The position numbers and the translations under genes were made by a program. Below the pieces are notes generated by a model. That model ran no database searches and had not been told where the DNA came from. It worked only from the letters and a program-made list of their open reading frames with translations. Of a DNA stretch of 64,000 nucleotides, positions 25,035 to 35,745 are shown one piece after another. The DNA lies in the NCBI GenBank assembly GCA_946894095.1, contig OX335645.2, positions 11,431,001-11,495,000 of the forward strand, in the 5' to 3' direction. Positions within the stretch are counted from its first letter, which is position 1; every line of letters begins with the position of its first letter. This DNA is from Incurvaria masculella (Eukaryota; Arthropoda; Insecta; Lepidoptera; Incurvariidae).

Positions 25035-25394
25035 AGAATTCCTTCTCTTTCCAGTGTATACAATTGAGAGGAAACGACCGTACATACTCCAAGGATGGAG
25101 GAAAAGCATGAGTACTTTTACAAATGACGGTTGCAAAAATGTCTTGACCTAGGGATCTGACGGAGGACGCCTCTGTGCGCAGCATCTGGACATTGTTAAA
25201 ATATCGGTTTTTAAATCCAATCAATCATAGATATGTATAAAATACCATCTGTGATTTTGAATATAATTTAGTTTTTGAATTGATATGAGGAATTTATTCC
25301 TGAAAACCGATCTACGGATTAATTCAAACATTAAACATATTAGACAAAATTCATCGATACAAAACAAAAGTGAAAAGCCATCACTTTTGATCCC

Positions 25395-25575
25395 CTTCCC
25401 CTAATAGGTAAATGAAAACATTTTCGGTGTTTTCAATCTAGTTCAATGTTGCTGTAATTATAAAGGGTAGGTCCTGGCATGACACCTAATTCCTTCAGGA
25501 ATGAGGTGTTTTGGGCGAATATCATGGCGGTGATTGTGGTTAGTTATCCGTGTACAGTGACATACGTACTAACAA
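25395..25575 (+). repeat. SINE body and tail
   Basis: GGGTAGGTCCTGGCATGACA...AATATCATGGCGGTGATTG...TTAGTTATCCGTGTACAGT, degenerate. Confidence 0.5.
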
Positions 25576-25962
25576 TTATCTAATTTCACTATGATTGACT
25601 ATTATTATTACTACTGGCACTGCTGGCACTTCTGATCTTGGCCGGTCCCCTGCAAGCGCAAGTGGCTGCGCATAAACCAAATTCGACCTTCAGTGTTCTG
25701 CGCAGCCGTTAGCGCGCGGAGGCGACCTGCCAAGATCCACCCCGCCAATTTATACTTCGCGTACATTATTTGGGAATTGAATCATTGCCTCATTACCTCG
25801 TCTCTAGGTGATCCGATGATGGCGTAATACGACTTTGAAGCCCTAATGAGGGTTTCGTAGAACCACATTAATGCTTAATGTGTCGGTAAAGCCGAGGGTC
25901 ACAAAGAAATCTTTAGTTTAAGTTTGATTCTCGGCTGGACAAGATCAACCTGGAGGACCATT

Positions 25963-28900
25963 ATGGATTCAGTCAATGTAAGGGCACATAATTGCATCAT
26001 TATATTTCGACTTAGAGTGGTATATGACATAGCACTGAAAATCTTTTGGCAGTTTCCTTAAAAGCCAGGGGGTTACCATCCCATGGTAAACTAATAGAAA
26101 CCTCGCCAGGCGAACAATCAAGAGAAACGTACAATCACATTCCAATATTTAGAAAATTCAAATTTTTTTCGTTGCAGCGTAAAATTCAACTTTCCTAACT
26201 TAAACCTGTTTTTTTTACATCTCTTATTTAAATACAATCGACTATGAAATATTTGTTAAACATTTCAAAAGAAACTTATAGGATTAAAGGATTTTTTACG
26301 GAACTGGACACGGGTGGCTAATTAAGAGGGAAACTTTTCGTGAAAAGCCATTGTCTTCTAAATTTTTTAAGAAATTTGTTTTTTTTATGTCTACTTATTA
26401 TGCCAAACGCATCATCTCACCAGCACGTAGTCGTGTATGTTTTAAAATTGTATGAGATGTAAAAAACACGTTAATTCTGAGGGTAGCTTCAATTATGTAG
26501 GCTCTTAAGATGGCCCTTCCTGGCTGGACTAACTATTCGTGGGCACGGCACAAAATAGTTCTATTGCGCTCTGGCACTGTCTCTGTTTTAAAGAAAAAAA
26601 TTTAACAACATTAAAAAATACAGGCTTCGTTATGAGAAGGATGCAAAGCAAACAATGCGCACATTGTTTGATTTGGCCAGATTTACCAAAAAAAATATTT
26701 ATAGCTAAAAGTAAATCACGAACGCAGTACTTAGTAAAAAATTAAATAAAAACTAAACTGATGAAATATAATATCATTAATATATGAATATAATAAATCT
26801 TGATGGAACAAGCTGGGCCTCATGGCTAAGATTTTTTGATTTTTATCGATGAGTAATCCACGTCCAAACTTATTGCTTAAAACGCGCGGAAAATTCAAAC
26901 TATCGGACCTTATAACTTAGAAATATAAGACAATTTAACAATGACAGTGGTCATCAAACATACACATCTTGCGACCAAAAATATGCGCATGATCTTCTTT
27001 CCACGTTTGTACTTATGGGGGGTTGAGCGGCAAGGCCCACCTTATTACCACACCTAATGTGATAATATCAGCCCAACCCACCGCATTCCTGAAATAATAG
27101 GTGCCAAGCCAGGCCCTTCCCTTTACGTCAGCATGGCTGTGGCATGGCTATCATGAACTGGGTCGAAAACTTGGACAATTTATTATTGACGCTTCGACCA
27201 TCTTTTATCCAATGTGATGGTACCAACAAAAATAAAGAAAGAAGAAGAAAGAAAAAAGAAGAAAAAAGGATACTTGTTTCTTAAAACATAATGCAAGATG
27301 TTATTTTTGTTTTCAAGCGTAAAGCATCTTAAGAAACTTGTAAGAAATCCCGAACAAGTGTTATGCAATGTTTTTAAACTCTGATTACCAAAGTTCAGAT
27401 AAGCTCTAGAAAGTCTTTCTTTGGCTAGCATAGCACTTCGCTAAACCAGGTCAAAGAATATAGGTAGAAATAGGTCGCATAAAAGGTGATCTTTCAAAAT
27501 ATTATATTGCGCCATATTTACTTATACATATGGTTTTTTTGAATTCCAGGTTTTTCTTCTCGGCTTCCTGCTTGCCGCCTCATCAGCCGCTACAATACAC
27601 CAACCCTATTTCACACCACGACAGATCCCATCCACCAGCATACTCGAACACCAGGCCCAAACACCACAATCCCAGTTCTCTCACAAGCATAGCAATAGGA
27701 AAACCCTTCTTCCTTTCGAACCGTATCCTATAGTTTACGATCTTGGAGAACCAGCGATTGGGTCTGGGGTTAAAAGGGAGACCTACATCCCCCTACGACG
27801 AAGACTGCAGAGGCGCCGTCGCGATCTGTCGGACCTGGAGGCGGTCCCACCGGCGGAGCTGCTGTCTCTGAAGAGTCTGCAGAACCTGGGCAGCCTGTTG
27901 GCTGGTATCGTGGGTGTCTTCTTTGGCCCCTTCGGACCGATCATCAGCGCTGTAGTGACACCGTTCCTCAGTGACATTGTCTACGCTGTGGCCGGGTAAG
28001 ATTGGCAGTCAGAAAATTACTTGTGTGTTCATATGGTTATCCTCAATAAACAGAATAATGACAGACTAACAAAATAATATTTTGAAACAGTAGAAAGTGA
28101 TAAGCTTTAGGGCAAAGTGGCATACAACCACGGCTATCCTCTGAACATCACTATAAACATCTATGAAGTATATTTTTTTACGTATATGTTATTTATTTAA
28201 CAGACGACAAATATTGAATAGTTTATACTTAACAATTACAAATAAAATTATTTTCTTGTTATATACTTTTCCGCACCAAAAGGGTACCAATTGGAATATG
28301 GTATAAATGCATCTATATGTTCTAAGGAAATCATTATTAACATTAATTAGGACAGTGCGGACTTAGGAAAAACAAGCGTGGAATAAAGAGTGCGGCCAGA
28401 ACTTAGATAAATAATAAATAAAGCTGTAAAAAAGAAATACCACTTATAGTTATTACTAGAAAATTATATTTTTACCAGCATAATCTTCAAATAATCTATG
28501 GTCCCAGGTTACGTCCTATCGACCTAAAGCAATCGTATTCAGAGAGAAGTTAGTACGGTAATAGCACCGGACTAACCATTACAAACCCGGTTTAGTCCGG
28601 CGTATTAAAGTTAGTCCGCCCACTCTGAATACGGCTGCTATGCTTTGACCATCGATAAAAATTAGGCTGTGACTATAAAACCGTGTGTCTAATGTATTAT
28701 AATTGGAAGTAAACAGACTTTTAAAAAAAGAGACAGAAAAGTTACCTATTAATATATTTCATTGTTTTATAACTTTTCAATAGAAGACATTACACTTATG
28801 TTGGTTTCCAAAGCCTAGACTCTGAGTAGAACACTCGATGAAAGGTTACTTTCTGGGGCTGCGACTAAAATTACTAAGTTATGATGGAATATCGGTTGTT

Positions 28901-29674
28901 GTATGGAGGGCTCTCCGACATACGTAACTTTGTCGGCGAAGGATGGAGGAACTGAACGCAGGCAGCTGCAAAGTTATACACGGTGTTAATTTTTTTCGCG
29001 ACATTTCTATTTTAATACCGATTATTTAACTATTTCATATACTGATCATTTTGTGGTATTTAAAAATTAAATCTAAAATAGGAAAAAACAATTGCAGATT
29101 TAATCCAAACTTTTACCTCAGCGACAATTTCCCTTTGGAATGGTGTAAGCATGCCATGTGTACGCACCACTGCCAAGGTCACGCGTTTGCTGTCTCGCAG
29201 CTGACTGCGCGCCGCCGCCAATTTTATTGCGTCGATCCGAATGTAAATTTTAACATATATTTAAAAAAAAACCTACTTTAGAACTTTTTGTGAATGCAGT
29301 GCGGTTCCTACTTCGAAATACTATGTTTTCATACTAGTATTAGAAATCGAAAATTTGAAAACAAAAGGTCAAAAGAAAAAAAAAACCTACTTTTTCGGCA
29401 TCAATATGTGACCCAAAACAACCACCTTTCGCGAATGTCGCCTAATTGGGTTAACACCGTGTATATGTAAGTCTGTACTCTTTGGTCATATTAGTGTTAT
29501 AGGTTAACTTACTATTAATCGCGAATCCAGTCCGACATACCTAACTTTGCTGGCGACGGATGAAGGAAGAACGCAGGTAGCGGCAAAGTTATGTGTTTTG
29601 GCCTGCAATAAACCTTTTAGGTTGGTTATCCACAATTGCTAAGTAACATTTTTTGTTTCAGGTATATGAGCTAA
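25963..29674 (+). CDS. Unrecognised small secreted proprotein, about 157 residues, three coding exons
   Basis: Function not recognised. The main exon is 27550-27995, between an acceptor (GAATTCCAG) and a donor (CCGG|GTAAGA). It is open for 148 codons and starts with the hydrophobic run VFLLGFLLAASSAA, a signal-peptide core. Exon 3 is 29662-29674 (acceptor TTTGTTTCAG), only 13 nt, giving the end AGYMS-stop. A candidate first exon, 25963-25977, reads MDSVN with a GTAAGG donor and the right phase, and completes a signal peptide. The mature part has Gln/His/Pro-rich N-terminal sequence, a polybasic site (RRRLQRRRRDLSD) fit for proprotein-convertase cleavage, then a hydrophobic Gly-rich tail (LLAGIVGVFFGPFGPIISAV). 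The exon is GC-richer than its surroundings. A cleaved extracellular peptide is an inference. Exon 1 is the weakest part. Confidence 0.6.
26505..27045 (+). mobile_element. TTAA element related to the 0.94-kb palindrome
   Basis: Starts TTAAGATGGCCCTTCCTGGC and contains GGCACGGCACAAAATAGTTC, AAACGCGCGGAAAATTCAAAC and TGACAGTGGTCATCAAACAT, all shared with the palindromic element. The right end has decayed to CACCTTATT. Confidence 0.65.
27046..27230 (-). repeat. SINE body and tail
   Basis: Abuts the TTAA element ending at 27045. AATATCAGCCCAACCCACCG...AGGTGCCAAGCCAGGCCCTT...TATCCAATGTGATGGTACCA, reversed. Confidence 0.58.
27550..27995 (+). CDS. Secreted proprotein gene, main coding exon
   Basis: Open in the frame GTT-TTT-CTT. 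The other two forward frames also run for some distance, but only this one gives a signal-peptide core, a basic cleavage site and a hydrophobic tail, and only this one joins in phase to the 13-nt last exon. Confidence 0.65.
28531..28632. mobile_element. About 100-bp MITE, family D copy 1
   Basis: TATTCAGAGAGAAGTTAGTA...TTAGTCCGCCCACTCTGAATA. Ends are inverted, with the internal hairpin GCACCGGACTAACC / GGTTTAGTCCGG. Confidence 0.68.
29662..29674 (+). CDS. Secreted proprotein gene, terminal micro-exon
   Basis: Thirteen coding nucleotides after a good TTTTTTGTTTCAG acceptor. They complete the split Gly codon and add Tyr-Met-Ser-stop. Confidence 0.5.
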
Positions 29675-32290
29675 ATATAGTTTTATTGGATGCACAACAC
29701 CCGCCCAATGTGACATTCAGATTTACAAGACAATGATTGCGGCAAACATGAATCGACGACGGCGTATGTTCTTACTTACAGCGATGAAGAAAGAGGAAAA
29801 TATTCATACGCGTCAATGTTTACCTCCAGAAACTTTTACTTACTGATTAATTAACAAATACATTTGATTACAAGAAATCGTTTTATTTTATTTTTAACAT
29901 CTAGGTTTCGGTGTTTATTCTTAAGGCTCCAACTGACTCCAGCGTTCAGCAAACAAACGATAATGGCGATCTCCGGAAGTATTGAGTGTGCGTTAGGGTT
30001 CATTGGTGCATGCGCGTGAAAACCGAGCGGTGTTTATTCTTAACCAAAACTGAGATGAAATAAAAATGAATCCAAAATATTGGAGGTTAACATCATATGG
30101 AGCCTTAACCGACGACGCTGACATGAAATTAAAAAATCCCAATAATAATGAATGTGATTTTTTAATAATCTACAAACCTTATAGGGTTGATTCAGTATCT
30201 GATATAGAACAACTTTTGCTAAGAATGTAGGTATGTAATTTTTTTTGTTCCATTTGAATTTTTGAGAAATTTAAACAGTACGTTCTTCCCAGTATTGTAA
30301 AGAACTTTTTCCAAGAAACTATGCATCTATCGGCAACGGTTTCCAAGAAATAATTAAATATTAAAATTAATTAATGCGCCCGAACTTCGTTGGAGCATTT
30401 TAAGGCTGTATGTATATATACAGCCTTAAAATTGAAGCACCGAGAGATTATGCTTCCAAATTCCACACTGATCGATTTCGCACACAATCCTTGAAAAATA
30501 ACGCTCTCTCCACATCGATGTTCACACATGAAGTTTTTGATAAATTCTAAAAATAAGTTAGTATAATATGCGTCGCCGTAGTATATACGATCCTTCATAT
30601 TTTTTGAATTGGATTTATTCGTCTTTGTAGTACTAAACTGCTAGCACCACTAGACTAGCAGAAACATTTCAAATTACTTCTGCTTTAAACATCGAACGGT
30701 ATTGAGTGAAACTCACACAGAAACTTGAACAGTATGAAGTTAGCGTTGTGTCACGCAATGCCGTAAACAGTGCTCACGCTTCGGAGGTAGGGCACCGTGT
30801 GGAACTGTCCATGCCACTTTTTGACGTTTATAAAGAGTAATCTTCGTCTTTCCACCGTGTTTTTTCCCAAACCGTTGAATGTCCCTCAGTTTAAAATTCA
30901 AGTTCAGCTTAGAGCAATTGTTTGGATTCAAATTTGAGGTGAACTAGGAGCACTAATGTCATTTGTTTCATGTTTATTGATTTTTTCCGTAAGCGCATAC
31001 ACAAACTACGTTACTGCTTTGAGCGTTCAATCTGATTTGGGACGCTTGTATACGCTTTTAGCAGAGTAATCGTTTACAGTTCAAATCGGAATGCGCATTT
31101 AATAGATGGCTGTATAGCGAAAGCTCTTGCCTTTCCGTGTGGAAAAAACGATTAGGCGTGTTTCCATGGCAACTGAAGAAAACAAGCAAACAAATCGATT
31201 TTTGCCGCCTTTCGTCTCTTTCCACGGCTGTTTCTATAATCTGGGATTACTGGCACGGCACGTAATCAGTGGTAATGCCACTATAGTGTTTTGCCTTGGT
31301 GTAAATATTACAGTAATGTGCAGAAGACGTCAATGTACACCTAATGAGCTAATCTGCAGAATGGTACGGGTACGATCCGATAAAGTGCGAAATTTCTTTT
31401 AAGTAGCTTCAATATGAACTTTACCTTATATTCTGCACATTTACGAAAGTGTTGAAGTCTAGTGGACTTGTATTAAACACGTATCTGCATACATGTCAAA
31501 GTAAGCGTAAGAGCGAGCTCGGGTATGAATAGTCTTTACCTGTATTGTTTACTCATTAATTCGTCTCATTTAAATACCAGACCCAGTTGATCTTCTGATC
31601 AATTGCTACAAGAATAAACGTTTAATTTTCTTAATATTAATATCATTTACGACTATATCTTCAAAATTAATACCTTTTGAAGCCACTGACTTCAAAACTG
31701 GTTAAATGTTTTAATGTAAAATATTTGATAGGTGCTGCTTTGATTCTGATGACATTGTAAAACTTCCCTAAGGGGTGAAATTTACAACACAAGGTTTAGT
31801 TTCTTACTGATTGTCGGCTTTAAGTTTTTTTATTCTAAACTACTAGAAAAATATATTTTAATAAAATTTTTAATGTTTTAATTAGGAAAATATTGTATTA
31901 TATTCACATTAACAAATGGTTGGTAATTAATGAGTAGATTATCCAGGGAATCTCCTGATTAACTAGTTAATTTGAGACCCAAAGTAGTGTTTTGCACATT
32001 AATGGATTCGGCTCGGTAATTTGCAGATTACGTAGATGCCCTGCTCATTAACTGATTTACACACATTAGCGTTAATATAAGCACTATGGATTGACATAAA
32101 TGAAGCCTTCTTAAATATTTGTCTGCGAAGAGTGCTTTTGAATTGGTGAAGAAAAAGTAGTACAAATGGGGGAATTGCATATCCTTGGAGATATCTTTGC
32201 CGCCACAGATTTCGAAGAAAATTCTTTGTTCTGCAGATACTCACTTCATGCTGGTAATTACATTCTATCTTTGGTTTTAAACATGAACAG

Positions 32291-32412
32291 TCATATTCAG
32301 TGTGAACCTGTCAACACTTAGTACGGAATTAGCACCGGACTAACCATACAAAAACCGGTTTAGTCCGGCAATAGTCCACGCACTAAAGTTAGTCCGCCCA
32401 CTCTGAATATGA
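32291..32412. mobile_element. About 120-bp MITE, family D copy 2
   Basis: TCATATTCAGTGTGAAC...TTAGTACGGAATTAGCACCGG...AGTTAGTCCGCCCACTCTGA. Same core as the 28.5-kb copy. Confidence 0.68.
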
Positions 32413-32470
32413 CAAGAACAAGTAAAAGTAATGGTAGTAAGTAGGTATAGGTGATGGAGTCAATATTGTC

Positions 32471-32949
32471 TTAAGGCGCTAGGATTAGCCAACTACTCGC
32501 GCCATACAAATGCACTTTTTAACAAATGTAATAATATGTAGTGAAACGCTTCAGCAAATCCAAATAGAACTGCAGACTGATAATGGATTGTTAATATTTT
32601 TTTATTCCATCATTTATTTAAATAATAATAAAAATAAAAAAGTTGATTTTTCTCATTAGAAATCTGAAAGTAATTCAATTTCTAGATATAAGCAAAAACA
32701 GCATATATGCATAAACAAAAAATTCCATTTGCTTTTAGATTTCTACATTTAGTCAAAAAAGTTCGGAAATGGACACCGTTTCCGCAATGTATTTTGTATA
32801 GAAAAAGGAAACATACATTAACGAAAATAATTCGATTCCTAGACAAGGAATCACATATTGTAAGGATGACACTTATAATCGTCAGACTTAGTTAGTTAAC
32901 TTGGGGTGCCTCGTCTAACTTTGCGATTTGGCTAGTACCAGGCCCTTAA
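32471..32949 (+). mobile_element. 479-bp TTAA-flanked MITE (piggyBac-like), twin 1
   Basis: Flanked by TTAA, with ends GGCGCTAGGATTAGCCAA and (reversed) GGGCCTGGTACTAGCCAA. Nearly identical in sequence and identical in length to the copy at 38972-39450, in opposite orientation. TTAA target sites and short imperfect terminal repeats fit piggyBac-type nonautonomous elements. Its 62-codon open frame is not considered a gene. Confidence 0.82.
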
Positions 32950-33782
32950 TGAATAAAAGTCCACATTCCGGCTCTGAAGAGGAATGCGTTCACATTCCTA
33001 CTCCACAAGTCTGGAATTACCTATGGAATTAATGGTTCTATGGTATTCCGAGAACCTGCTAAAACTATCTAGCCTTTACTCCGTAATGTTTCTAAGCCTA
33101 CTCCGGAGTTACTCACTCCGGAATGGTTATAAGCTCGCCAGTGACGTTCTCTGATTCCGCTCGCACCGTTCAGGTTTGTTATTATGCAAGAGATTGAAAT
33201 TTATTGAAGAGTGGATGCACAAATTACGATGCCCCCACCGCCCTCTTCCGGTTGTTGCACACAAGAATTTTTAACCGACTTAAACAAAAAGAGGAGGTTC
33301 TCAATTCGTCCAAATATTTTTTTTTATCCATTAGATTACTCCAAACTCAGAACTGCTAACGGTTCATAAAAAGGTTACACAAAGCACCACAAAACTGTTG
33401 TTGAGAATATGTCATATATTATCCCAGCTTGTTGCATAATGGTCATTTTGATACCGGTTTGGTGCCATGGTTGATTGGTGTGTAAGTATGCGACTGCACA
33501 TAATTGCTTATAAAAACACTTTTGCTGCCAGCTTCCCTGCTGTTAGATCTACCTATCTTGTTCCATTATTCCACTGTGGGTCTAGGGGTGCTATTCTATG
33601 ATTATTTAAGATGGATAATGTGTATTCCTTCACCAAAGAAATAACATAAACCAATGCTTTTATAGAAGCCTGTGCATGTCATGTCATTTGGCATTAAAAG
33701 CGGTTGGTTTCTAACTTAATGACAAATGCCTGATCGGTACAATTAGTTATGATGATTTCGATTTTCGGGTTTTATTTTTCAG

Positions 33783-33946
33783 ACAACATGAGAAACTTAA
33801 TCCAACAAGTATTTGTGTAGGTCCCAACTGGTCATTGATTACCGGACAACCAGAAGGACAGACGGCAGCAGACTGCCCTCTTTATGAGGGTCCAGTAGTT
33901 TGGGCACATCCTCTCGATTTACATTACGTCACAACGGGTATACAAG
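33783..33946 (+). CDS. B9D2: B9D2 internal coding exon (EGQT / HPLDLHY block)
   Basis: Begins after a strong polypyrimidine acceptor (GGGTTTTATTTTTCAG) and ends ATACAAG|GTAAAG. The spacing from the exon start to the conserved Trp of 'GPNW' is gapless with B9D2, which supports this acceptor. Confidence 0.82.
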
Positions 33947-35312
33947 GTAAAGTTGAATAATTTAAATTAAATATATTTTTTATAAGAATCAGCCTTAAGC
34001 CCCATTTCCATGAGGAAGTGAACTTCCACGAGAAATCTCGGACAGACTGTCAGACAGCACTGTCGCCCGTGTAAACACGTCTTGCAGAGGCATTTACACG
34101 GGTCACAGTGCTGTCTGAAAGTCTGTCGACATTTATCGCGGAAGTTTACTTCCTCGTGGAAATGGGGCCTAACAAACTCAACACAGGTAACTATTTTACA
34201 TACACACGTTTCAGTATTAACCTTGATCAATTCGTCGCACTCGGGACATACAGGCGTATCTCACAATTATAGCTTTTATATAGATATATAGAATACATTC
34301 ATTAATTTATTTGCTCTATTATTTATGTTTAAACTCTTAGCAAAGCTTCTTACCAGGCTATTTTTTACAGCATCATTTGCAGTATATTCATTAAAATACG
34401 AAAGAAAACAGACAAACTATTACTTTTTCAACTCCTGTACGTCCCGGGTGCGATAAATTTGAGGGTATACAACTACATATAATTAAAGCATTGTAAAAAA
34501 ATCGGACTATGTAATTTCAAAATCTAATTACAATCTTCAATGAAGGTATTGTATACCCTTAAATTGACGAGATATAACAGCAATGTCATATTCATTAAAT
34601 TTATCAAAACTATTAAGTTAACCTTGACATCCTTAGAGAAAAACCGTAGCAAAGTTAATGTATTTAGTCTCGAGCTAATAAATATAATTATTCTCCGTTG
34701 AAGGATGCCTTAGAATAAAATCTGATTACAATGTCTCAATAAAGTAGATGTTGTATACCCTTAAATTGATGACACATAACAGTAATGTCATATCCATTAA
34801 ATACATCAAAACTATTGAGTTAACCTTAATATCCTTAGTGAAATACCGTAGCAAGTTAATTTATTAGTCTCGAGCTAATCAATATTATTCTTGGTTGAAG
34901 GATGGCCTAAAATACAGTTGCAAGTCTACTGTCTGGACTCTCTGGGCCGCAGCTGGCTGGTGGGCTACAGCTGCTGCGCAGTGCCGAGCTCCCCGGGCGC
35001 GCACGTGCTAGCGTGCCCCTGCTGGCTGCCCGCTCCCGTCGGAGTGCGTGACAGAATACGGCAATACTTCCTGGGCGGATCGCACCAACTCATCCAACCC
35101 GATACTTTGGCCATTGGGATTGATAGGTGACGTCTTCTGTGTATTTTAAGTAGGGGTTTTGACTGGCCTATTAGAAGTTTCTACAAACTATTATTTTAAA
35201 GTTTTTTTTTTACTGCAGGTACAGGCTCAAAACGCTTTCTACGGGAAATGTAGAAATACGATTGCAAGTTATTATGAGAAATTTCCTCAAGTTTGGGGTT
35301 GAATACAAGTGA
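33783..35312 (+). CDS. B9D2: B9 domain-containing protein 2 (ciliary transition zone), first exon not included
   Basis: B9-domain (C2-like) protein of the MKS/B9 complex at the ciliary transition zone. It works with B9D1, MKS1 and the Tectonics as a membrane-protein gate. Exons: 33783-33946, 34901-35126, 35219-35312. Phases agree (the first needs 2 nt from an upstream exon). Family motifs: GQPEGQT, VWAHPLDLHYVTTGIQGWPK (B9D2 '[20 protein letters not shown]'), QVYCLDSLGR, PSSPGAH, YFLGG, DRYRLKTLSTGNVEIRLQV and the C-terminal RNFLKFGVEYK-stop. These fit B9D2 better than B9D1. The first exon (about 17 codons) was not securely found; 29963-30015 is a phase-compatible candidate. An alternative weaker acceptor lies at 33820. 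The stop codon is 16 nt upstream of the Tectonic ATG in the same exon. Confidence 0.88.
33993..34171. mobile_element. Foldback MITE, about 180 bp (B9D2 intron)
   Basis: CCCCATTTCCATGAGGAAGT...CAGACAGCACTGT and the reversed ACAGTGCTGTCTG...ACTTCCTCGTGGAAATGGGG. It starts about 45 bp after a B9D2 donor. Confidence 0.7.
34515..34915 (+). repeat. Two-copy tandem duplication, about 200 bp, covering the 3' splice site of a B9D2 exon
   Basis: GTATTGTATACCCTTAAATT...TCGAGCTAATAAATAT...CCGTTGAAGGATGCCTTAGA recurs as GTTGTATACCCTTAAATTGA...TCGAGCTAATCAATAT...TTGGTTGAAGGATGGCCTAA. In the second copy GAAG|GATGG is the B9D2 acceptor. Confidence 0.75.
34901..35126 (+). CDS. B9D2: B9D2 internal coding exon (GWPK / SPGAH block)
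   Basis: Encodes WPKIQLQVYCLDSLGRSW through QPDTLAIGID. GC-rich. The acceptor (CTTGGTTGAAG) is pyrimidine-poor and lies inside the second copy of a tandem duplication. Donor ATAG|GTGACG. Confidence 0.9.
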
Positions 35313-35745
35313 ACGAAAATATATAATAATGGCTTCTATTATGATGCCTGTATTGCTGTTAATAGCAACTATTTATATGTCTGCAACTGAAATCTCCAGG
35401 AAAGAGTCAGACAATGGAAATTTTCAACCCAGAAACTATACTGCTCAGCAAGCATTGTCCTTTCGCACGAATGTAATAAACTTACCACATAATGCGAAAA
35501 TATCACTTCTCGAAGGTCCCTCTGAGATCACGGGAATGTCAACCACTATGATGAATAATGATGAGAATGCGACTTATTTTGAGGAGGATTCATCAACTAC
35601 AACCGAGAGCATCGAATACAATACCACTGACTTCCCCAACAGAATAAATACAAGTATAATTAAAAATATTACTTCTCCGACTACGACAATATCACCACCC
35701 AAAAAAGTTAAATCCAAAGAAAAACTTTGCTCTTGTGACTTAACG
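35219..35745 (+). CDS. Shared exon: end of B9D2 and start of Tectonic
   Basis: One exon carries B9D2 codons to its TGA at 35310-35312. After 16 nt comes the Tectonic ATG at 35329, and the Tectonic frame runs to the donor TTAACG|GTACTT. No splice acceptor or promoter-like sequence fits in the 16-nt gap, so both proteins probably come from one mRNA. Confidence 0.85.

Larger units (their letters stand above)
23279..25962. other. Divergent spacer between ATM and the secreted-protein gene
   Basis: It should hold the ATM promoter and 5' UTR near 23,280-23,500. No TATA box or other motif can be assigned. The rest is mostly repeats (family C element, a palindrome, a SINE fragment) and short open frames without coding character. 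Confidence 0.4.
29675..33782. other. Spacer upstream of the located B9D2 exons
   Basis: Must contain, or be followed upstream by, the first B9D2 coding exon and the promoter of the B9D2-Tectonic unit. Two phase-compatible candidates are seen: 29963-30015 (MAISGSIECALGFIGAC) and a 55-codon frame at 30066-30233. A 479-bp TTAA element and a family D MITE lie in the right half. Confidence 0.35.

Noticed and set aside
30371..30598. 75-codon minus-strand frame
   Set aside because: No splice partners or family similarity. It could be real but cannot be supported.
31127..31402. 91-codon plus-strand frame
   Set aside because: No splice context, no recognisable domain, and low-complexity composition typical of chance frames in this DNA.
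32707..32895. 62-codon frame repeated at 39026-39214
   Set aside because: Lies inside both copies of the 479-bp MITE. It is duplicated because the element is, with no transposase motif.
34460..34915. Possible CRISPR-like or satellite array
   Set aside because: Only two diverged units. A eukaryotic intronic duplication, not an array.
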